Shown here piece after piece: positions 27,679 through 34,658 of a stretch of DNA of 34,658 nt. Positions within the stretch are counted from its first letter, which is position 1, and each line of letters begins with the position of its first letter. The notes under the pieces are model-generated. The model saw only the letters and a program-made list of their open reading frames with translations, made no database searches and had not been told where the DNA came from. The stretch comes from Chara braunii (lineage: Eukaryota > Streptophyta > Charophyceae > Charales > Characeae), in assembly GCA_003427395.1 (NCBI GenBank), contig BFEA01000816.1, positions 381,743-416,400 of the forward strand, given 5' to 3'. The translations under genes were made by a program, and so were the position numbers.

Positions 27679-27717
27679 GACAAACTGTTTTGTCGGAGAG
27701 TTTCACCGACTCATCAG
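27679..27717 (-). ncRNA. Hammerhead-ribozyme-like motif, copy with a core change
   Basis: Minus strand: CTGATGA, a five-pair stem II GTCGG/CCGAC with a nine-base loop, then AAA where GAA is expected, and stem III ACA-GTT-TGT-C. The G-to-A change should inactivate it. Confidence 0.5.
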
Positions 27718-27724
27718 GAGGCTG

Positions 27725-29736
27725 AGCCCTCAACAGTCTGCAGAATCCCCTAACTGATTAACTGATTAAAATCATCAACGGCTGCCCGACAACTGATACC
27801 CAGACTATCCCTCGGCCTCACCAGATGGAAAACCTTACAGGCTGACAGTTCACACCCCATCACAATGCAGCAAAACACCCACGAAACAAAGAGAGGTCTG
27901 TCACAGCCAAAACGTACACTCCAGATACGCCCCTGGCACAAGAGGCACAGCATGTCCGCGTCGTGACGGTCCCGACCACTGCCGCTACCTGACTAAAAAA
28001 AACCGTGTGCTAGCGAAGTTGTAGTGGTATGCGAAATGTGTGTCATGGATCAAGTGTCGATCCAGTTCAGTGGAACCTGTGGAATGATGAGCGTAACTTT
28101 TTCGTCTCGACCCCTGTGAGCTTTCATTGCGGCTGTATTGTATGATAAATGTGCTGCTCGGCTTCTGTATGCCTGTCACACTCCTATTATCGGAAGTGCG
28201 TTTTTGTTTACGTTTTCGTTTTCGAATGGGAGACTCTCATCACGAGGTTCGTGCTTTTGAAAGTGGAAATGCGTTTTCGTTTTCGAATGGGAGACTCTCA
28301 TCGGGTGTACAGGAGCAGATGTGTTGATCGAGTACGTCTTTGTATGGGTGTCGCTCTTTTTCTGTAGGAGGGTGAAAGTGTGAACAAAGGTGTCTTCAGC
28401 TTCGAACGGTTTCTAATCCAGATCGAAAGGCGTCCAAATGATACGAACACTTTCCGATCCGATCAAAAGTAGTCCAAATGCATGCCAATCGAAGGTGGAT
28501 GAAGTGGTCCTGCTGTCATTCTGTGGCAGAAGTGAATATCCAGTCGAAAGGCGACCAAATGCATGTCTCTGTGTCAAAAGTGGAAATGGCAGCACTCGCT
28601 ACTAAATCTAGATGAACAGCAAATAATACTGAAAAGCTGTGCTGGTCCCCGGGCGGCCCGGCTGGGGGGAGGTCGCCGGTGTTACCCTTCCGGGCACCTC
28701 GCGGCGGGCTGGGCCCTGGTTGTCCCAGAGCGTAATACTGAAAAGGGAAGGGGGAAAAAAAAGCCTCGTGAAAAAAAAAAAAATGTTGTGTACAATTTCA
28801 TTACAAACAACTTTTGGCCGAGGGCCATCTCGAAATTCCTCTTTAATTTCAAAAGATAAAAAATAAATGAGAACACGTTTGGCGAAATATACCATTTTCC
28901 AGGACCGCTGCCCTGACATTCTGTCCCTAGACATACTTCCCAAGGCCTGCAACTGTAGAAGTTAAAGTGGTGACTATTCTTAAAAAAAAAAAAAGAAAAA
29001 AAAAAGTGGTGACTATTTGTAACTTCCGGGTTGGTTTGTTGAGGATGTCTCGGCCTCCATTTCTTGACTCGAATTACGAAGCCCTAAGGGCCCCCTCTTA
29101 TTAAATAAAAAAAAAGAGGAAATATACCATTTTAAACCCCTTTAGTCACTGTTTATGCTCCCCAACCCGCCGTCGATGACCCACCACCTAAATCGAAGTT
29201 GAGACAGGATTCTGACTGCTTTGGGGGGGGGGGGGGGGGGGGAGCGAGGAATTCTTGTCTCGTTACTAACCCCTCTGGTTTTGCCAGGCCACAGACACTC
29301 TGTCCAACTGGCCCGGGCATGTCTGGCCTGACGACAACCCAGCATAGCTGAAAGGCTAACATTGCCAGCAAGACTGAGCAAGTAACATTAACGCAATTTA
29401 TATTTATATTTATATTTATATTTCTATGATGATGGTAATAAAGATGTGCTTTTTTCTTTAGAAAGGTGTCCCAAATATCTAAAAGAAAAAGAATCTTTGA
29501 TTGAACATGTTGGTGGAACCCCTATATGAATCTGGGTCCTCCGAATTCGTACACTGAGGAAATCCATACTCCGATATTTGTATTTATCCCCAGCTTTTGA
29601 AATTTGTATTCATCCCCAGCTTTTTTTGTTTTTTTTTTTCAACAGCTTTTGAAATTGGAAGTGTGTAGTCTTTTCCTTTGAAGGCCTCTCTGAATCTGAA
29701 TAGCATTTTGATTGGAATAGAAAAAAGAGCCGGTGT
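27725..29736. other. No gene seen; small duplications and homopolymers
   Basis: A 61-bp duplication with CGTTTTCGAATGGGAGACTC starts at 28211 and 28272. GTCGAAAGGCGWCCAAATG-type units lie at 28420-28565, A-rich runs at 28981-29005, and a 20-base poly-G run at 29223-29242. No product is recognised. Confidence 0.55.
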
Positions 29737-29944
29737 GGTTAAACCACCAGTACTTGGCCCAGCTATCGGCCGCGGCGCTTTCCCGTTAACGCGCAGCGCC
29801 GTTAGGGCTTCGGGGTACCGGACCACAATGGCTGGAAGCGCCAGCCAAAACAATTTTGAAATGGTACCGCGGCGCTTCGGCGAAAATCCTCGTGCAGGGG
29901 CATTCCAGGCTCGTCGGCATCGGTAGCTGGGCTGGTGGTTTAAG
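29737..29944. mobile_element. MITE-like element with GGTTTAAACCACCAGT-type ends
   Basis: Left GGTTAAACCACCAGTACTTG then GCCCAGCTA; right TAGCTGGGCTGGTGGTTTAA, its inverse with gaps. The centre, GGACCACAATGGCTGG with CCAGCCAAA, is related to 33739-33785. Confidence 0.6.
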
Positions 29945-30040
29945 TGCCAAGCAATGTTGCAAGCGTTTGACGTATTGGTGGAAAACCATGCTCTCATGAG
30001 AGAGTTGATTTTTTGTCTATGTTCAAGGCCATCTCGACAA

Positions 30041-30182
30041 TACCTTCGCCTGAATACAAGGCATGGTCGTTATTGCTGTACCTAGCCTGAAATATAGTCC
30101 AAATACAGCTATGATATTACGGTGTGTTCTATTCTGATGACTATGTATGATATGACGGCGTGTTGGATTCCGGTGAAGGTAG
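30041..30182. mobile_element. Foldback element, diverged copy
   Basis: Left TACCTTCGCCTGAATACAAG; right TGTTGGATTCCGGTGAAGGT then AG. A duplicated right end (GTGTGTTCTATTCTGATGA) lies inside. Confidence 0.65.
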
Positions 30183-30295
30183 GATCCTTTATGTCAAGGA
30201 GGGATCCTGGTGTTTCAAGTACGGGTCGTGCTGTACGACTTGACAAATGTGAGGAAGACAGAATATTAGCTGCGGTCTAGGCTACCAGACACTTG

Positions 30296-31072
30296 CCCGG
30301 GGCTAAGTCCCACATACACGGTTGAGGCACTTCAACGTTGAAGTAGTTAAACGTGTGTGTGTGACCCCACGTGACGTCTGAGATGCATCGGGAGCTGCAC
30401 GTCCAGAGGTTGTTCTTAGGTAGTATAAAATACAAAGACTTTCGTTTTTGTTTTTCGGTTCGAAAGAAAGGTGTTGAAAAATCCCTCCACCCGAATAAGC
30501 TGCACGTCCAGAGGTTGTTCTTAGGTAGTATAAAATACAAAGACTTTTGTTTTTGTTTTTTGGTTCAAAACAATGAATCAAAAGAAAGGTGCTGAAAAAT
30601 CCCTCCACCCGAATACAACGCCCCCTACATACCCCACTTGGCGTGGGGTATGGGTTCGATGGTGCTTGTGCCATCATGACCTTTGTGGGAGGAGACTCCG
30701 ACAGAGAATGTTCATGCTGTGTTTGGCTGTGCAGCCCCAAACTCGTTTCTGCGAATGCACCAAGTCAGGAGGACTGTCTACGTTCGTTGCATGTTCTAGT
30801 AGCGAGTCCCCGTCTCTGACGTTGCGTAGTATGCGGAGCCTTTCACTGAGTATGGTTGTGTTTTCCATTTTACGTTTTAGAAAGCAAGGACAAAGATTTC
30901 AGTAGCATTTGGCTGTTCTTGTCTTTTGGGAAATAGGGGGAAAAAAAGCTGTCAGCAGCGTTTGATCCCTTTATTGCATTTGTTTTTATGTTTTAAGTCG
31001 CAAAAACCGTGTCACACCATTGCGTTGAGCTAGCCCAACGGTGCTTGTGGGACTTGGCCCCCGGCCGGGCCA
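30296..31072. mobile_element. Non-autonomous element with AAGTCCCACA-containing inverted ends
   Basis: Left CCCGGGGCTAAGTCCCACAT then ACACGGTTGAGGC. Right, inverted, CCGGGGGCCAAGTCCCACAA then GCACCGTTGGGC. About 777 bp with no transposase frame. It contains a 105-bp tandem duplication (30394 and 30499; GCTGCACGTCCAGAGGTTGT) and a perfect 10-bp hairpin (30628-30652). Confidence 0.6.
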
Positions 31073-32380
31073 AAAAAAAACAAAAAGAACAAAAACATTT
31101 AAACAAGTATTAAATTACTATTATTTTAAATTTGGTAAAGAGTTTCGATGTTACCCTAGGAGGCAGGAGAAGTTCAGTTTATTTTCCTGCATAACATAGG
31201 CTTTTTCCGGATGTTTTGGATGGTTCTGTGTTTTTTTTTTGGTTTTTTTTTTTTTTTGTGTGTTTTGTGGGACCTTGCCGATGTGTTGCACGATAAGGGT
31301 CACCCGGGCGGCCCGGCTGGTAGCCTAGTAGTTTTTCTCCCGGATGTTTTGGACGGTTTTTTTTTTTTTTTTTTTAATAAATATGGACCTTCCCGATGTC
31401 TTGCACGACAGCGCCGCCCGCCGGCAAAAGGAGGTCACACGGGCGGCCCGGCTGGTCGCCTAGGCTGCGGTATATTTCAGTTGTCTACGGGGAGCTACGT
31501 TGTGCATTTGCTAGGCCCCACGGCACGTGGAGCAAATCGCTACAGCTCACCTGTGGCGCAGTGTATGGTAGAAAGTTTGTAGTGGCAACGCTTTGTTATC
31601 ACTCCTTTAACAGCAGAAGCTGTCTTGAAGAAATGGATGGCAAACGAACATATGATGATGATGATGAAAGGCTCTTCTGCATTCTGGACACATCTGTCTG
31701 CACATAAGAAGTTCACAAGTTTGTACTTTCTCCAATGATGAACATGGGACGGCAAGCACCTCTCTGCGTAATTCTCCCATCGTTGGATTTCGTCTTCCCA
31801 GGAAAGATGGAACTGGCGTGGGGGGTTGGGCTTGGAGACGGCAGCCATGTATGCATCACATTTGTGGCATGACGTTTTTTTTTTTTTTTTTTTGGGACCA
31901 TGTCTTGATTTACGCGTGTCGTCTTTGCACAGGGTCCGTGCTAAACTTTTTTGAACGGATGCCGGGAGGGACAAAATCTTGGGTGAAAGGTTGTTTTAGT
32001 TTCGTTGACATCGCAGGAACTTTTTTTTTTTTTTTTTCCCCACACTTATCCGTATCCTTCAAATTATCCAATTGCATACAAAGCGAACCCACGCCTCTTC
32101 CCATTAGGACTGGAAGAGCCTCAGCCACTGCTCCCATGGAGACAGCTTCCCTACTCGATATGGATGTAGCATGGGCAAGGGGCATTGATTGCTTCCCAAA
32201 CAAGGAAGGATTACCCCCGCACCATGCGGAATCAAGCTCTGCCCTGCTCCGTTCTGCACCATACACATTGGGGGGGGAGTGGTCGCAGGGTATAAGAGTC
32301 TATAACTAAATCGAAAGTCCCATCAAACCCTTGATAATTCGTTCTGTGATTGGGATCTGAAGTTGACAAGGGACATTATA

Positions 32381-32382
<2 letters not shown>
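31073..32382. other. No gene seen; 115-bp duplication and poly-T runs
   Basis: Two units with GGACCTT-CCGATGT-TTGCA and CGGGCGGCCCGGCTGGT start at about 31270 and 31385. Poly-T runs lie at 31358-31375, 31875-31893 and 32021-32037. The moderate open frames are not recognisable. Confidence 0.55.
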
Positions 32383-32432
<50 letters not shown>

Positions 32433-32442
32433 TGTGTGTGTG
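32383..32442. repeat. (GT)n microsatellite
   Basis: About 60 bases of TG repeat with one TTTG interruption. Confidence 0.97.
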
Positions 32443-34496
32443 CAATGAAATGAGAGCAACAAATATCCTCAAGAAGAGAGCTACGAGTTCCTGAATCCGG
32501 AACGGTCGAGTTCCCCGGGGCTCTACTTACTGCTGTGCCCATCTGGTGTCATAATGGTAATCGGAAGCTGTGTGGGTGTCCTTTTTTGTGGTGATCCATC
32601 TGCCTGGTGCACTGCACTGCATCGCACAGTTGTCGTCGGAGATACGCTGCCGGTTCGAGTACGGCAAACAGTTGGCAGGCGTAAACGACGTTGTTCTCTT
32701 CTGAGTTGCAAGAACAACTGACCTATGCGTAAAGGTGGAGTGAATACAAAAATAAGCCGCTACAATTCTATTTTTTTTTAAAACCGAAAGGAAGTCCGTA
32801 GTTTATCTGGGGCGGATGCCTTATCTGCGGCGCTAGGAAGCAAGTCATTAAGGTGGAGTGAATACAAAAAAAAACCAAAAAAAAAAACAAAAAGAGTCTT
32901 TAAGGTGGAGTGAATACAAAAATAAGAACTTGAAAGTTTCTTTGAAAATGCCTTGAGGAGAAAATGCGTTTTGATTATTTTGGTAGTTCTAGTAACTTGG
33001 ATGGAAATGAACGGGGCTCATGTTTTGCGATGGTAATAGCAAAACTGGGGGGCTCGTGTTTTGCGATGGCAATGGGAGATGAGGCGGGAGTATGAGCCCA
33101 GCAGCATATGAGCCATAGCCTTCTCTTGTACCCTCTCTAATGGTGTGCACACACATCTCCGATCTTTACAGCTATTCGCAGCACATGGATTGCAAAACGG
33201 GAAGCATCTTATCGGAGACGATGAGGGTGGGGTATGTTCGTGACTGGACCACATTCAAGGAACTTGTGAAAGAGGGGAAATTGATTATTTCGAATTTGTA
33301 AAAGGGTTATGTTGCAAAGCAAGAGGTCGTAGAGGGCTCTAGCCTTGCAGAAAGAGAACTCGTCCCCACCAGTGCACTTTCTGGGGCCGGGCGGGGCCCG
33401 GGTGATGGTTGGCAGATTCCGTCCATGGCCTTTGTTGCTTTTCCGGCACCTGAATGTCGCGGTGAGGGGCGTGCAAGCCGATGTATGGCCGTGTACTGGT
33501 GGTTTAGCAGACGTGTCATCTGCAGAAAATGTTTACCTGAACGACAAAAAATGTTTACCTGAATGACAAAAGTGTGCTCGTTGGACGCTTAGGTGGGGAA
33601 AAGGGGTGAAGACCCGGTAGATGGAGCATATGGGTTAGCTTTCCTAACTGAGCTTGCTGTGAAACTGGCAGTACACGTCCCCAGCTTTGTGGGAAAAATC
33701 TTTGTAACCTACTCCAAAAATTCTGCGCGTCAGGGCTACTGGACTACAATGGCTGGCACTGCCTGGCAGCACCAGCCAAAGAAGAAAGTGCGAAGCTGGC
33801 GTTTTGGCAGCCCCCGAGTCGGTGTGTACTGGTGGTTTAAACCACCAATCCCCCCGCCACATTGAAACTGTCGAAGTTCCGGCAGGCCGCGATCAGCCCT
33901 TTTTTGTTGCACGACCGGTTTTTCGCAGCCTACCGGGTCCTACCCCGATTTGTCATTTCAGATGTGGGACTCGGTAGGCCGCATGCTGAGGAAATCCATC
34001 GTCGCAGCCCGATGTCCGAGTTGTTGTATCCGGACATGGAAGTGATCACACCGACCCTATATTCCATTTATCGTAAATCCAAAACTTCCAGAAAATGTGT
34101 AGTTTTTTTGTTTTCCCCGAATGTTTCCTGCTTTATTTCGTGTTTGTTTTTATTTTTATTTATATATATATATATATTTTTTCCGATTGTTTTCACATTT
34201 TTTGCGAGCGGGTGAAACGACACAGTCGTTCGGGGCAAGATGCGTGACAAGGCATTCCTGCAGCCATCCCCTAGTGAGAAGCCACCAACGGGTGGCAGGT
34301 CTTCATGCACGTGTACGTTTCCCACTTGGTGCCCTATCCTCGCGGCGAAAGCCGTAATGATCCGTGTCATCGCGACTGCCGGGCCCGGATGGCTGACGTG
34401 GTGGGATCGGCTGACGTGCTTGGAACGTGGGCAGACGAGGTTGGAACGTGGGCAGACGTCACCGCAACGTTCAAGCCGTGTCGAACAGTTGCGACA
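32443..34496. other. No gene seen; dispersed repeat fragments
   Basis: AAGGTGGAGTGAATACAAAAA occurs three times (about 32732, 32850 and 32901). CTCRTGTTTTGCGATGG occurs twice (33017 and 33052). TACTGGTGGTTTA ends occur at 33494 and 33827, the second adjoining sequence related to the 29.8-kb element. An AT repeat lies at 34161-34178. No coding sequence is recognised. Confidence 0.5.
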
Positions 34497-34658
34497 TTGC
34501 CGTCCGTCTATCTGTCTGTTTGTTTGTCTGTCTGTCTCTCTCTCTCTCTCTCCCTCTCTCTCTCTCTTCTGCGGAAGACGAAAAGTTGTAAACGATGGTT
34601 GTCGCCATCATCGATGTCTTCCGAGATTCGAGTTAGACGATTGTCGTCTCTCTCTCTC
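34497..34658. repeat. CTGT and CT microsatellites at the window end
   Basis: TCTGTTTG/TCTG repeats run into a CT tract (34534-34567), and a second CT tract begins at 34649 and runs off the window. Confidence 0.85.

Larger units (their letters stand above)
27428..27724 (-). mobile_element. Long inverted repeat carrying two hammerhead-like motifs
   Basis: The arms 27498-27568 and 27569-27635 mirror each other around CCGGGCAGCTGCCCGG (27561-27576), with GCCTACGG, CCCCTCGTTT and GAAACAGTTTGTCAC in both. On the minus strand the right side carries two tandem hammerhead-like motifs (27717-27679 and 27654-27618). The left arm retains only the GAAACAGTTTGTC end (27501-27513). The family is shared with 3304-3414. 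Confidence 0.7.

Overview
This window is eukaryotic nuclear DNA. The one gene I can recognise is a plant-type DEAD-box RNA helicase of the DBP2/DDX5 subfamily (Arabidopsis RH20/RH30 type). Its exons run on the + strand from about 8.6 kb to 26.2 kb. Phrases such as [20 protein letters not shown] and [13 protein letters not shown] in the C-terminal half are typical of the plant forms rather than of animal DDX5. Long introns packed with microsatellites, foldback elements and tandem duplications suggest a large, repeat-rich streptophyte genome. A charophyte alga such as Chara would fit, but that is inference.

Layout. Positions 1-8610 contain no gene I can recognise. They hold microsatellites, a 10-bp minisatellite, several copies of a foldback element family, an 84-bp tandem duplication, one copy of a hammerhead-ribozyme-like motif, a tRNA-like relic and a MITE-like element with TAGGGCGT-type ends. 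The true first coding exon of the helicase lies somewhere in this stretch or beyond the window and was not identified with confidence.

The helicase gene has eleven coding exons visible: 8611-9180, 11684-11863, 13243-13404, 15654-15808, 16764-16856, 18306-18391, 21074-21300, 23512-23745, 23936-23998, 24145-24207 and 26070-26173 (stop). Every junction is GT-AG, the phases match throughout, and all DEAD-box motifs are present. Two features stand out. A 27-G homopolymer in the first of these exons breaks the frame by one base. The end of exon 8 is duplicated as two further 63-nt, phase-symmetric cassette exons, which would repeat an NPQL-SM-RGGGG module up to three times before the RGG tail.

Positions 26174-34658 contain no recognisable gene. 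They hold a 147-bp tandem duplication, a long inverted repeat carrying two more hammerhead-like motifs on the minus strand, foldback and TIR-bearing elements, and microsatellites. The last helicase intron contains a run of degenerate minus-strand tRNA-like sequences.

The helicase is the only gene product whose role can be stated: ATP-dependent RNA unwinding and RNP remodelling. The rest is mostly a record of small non-autonomous repeats.
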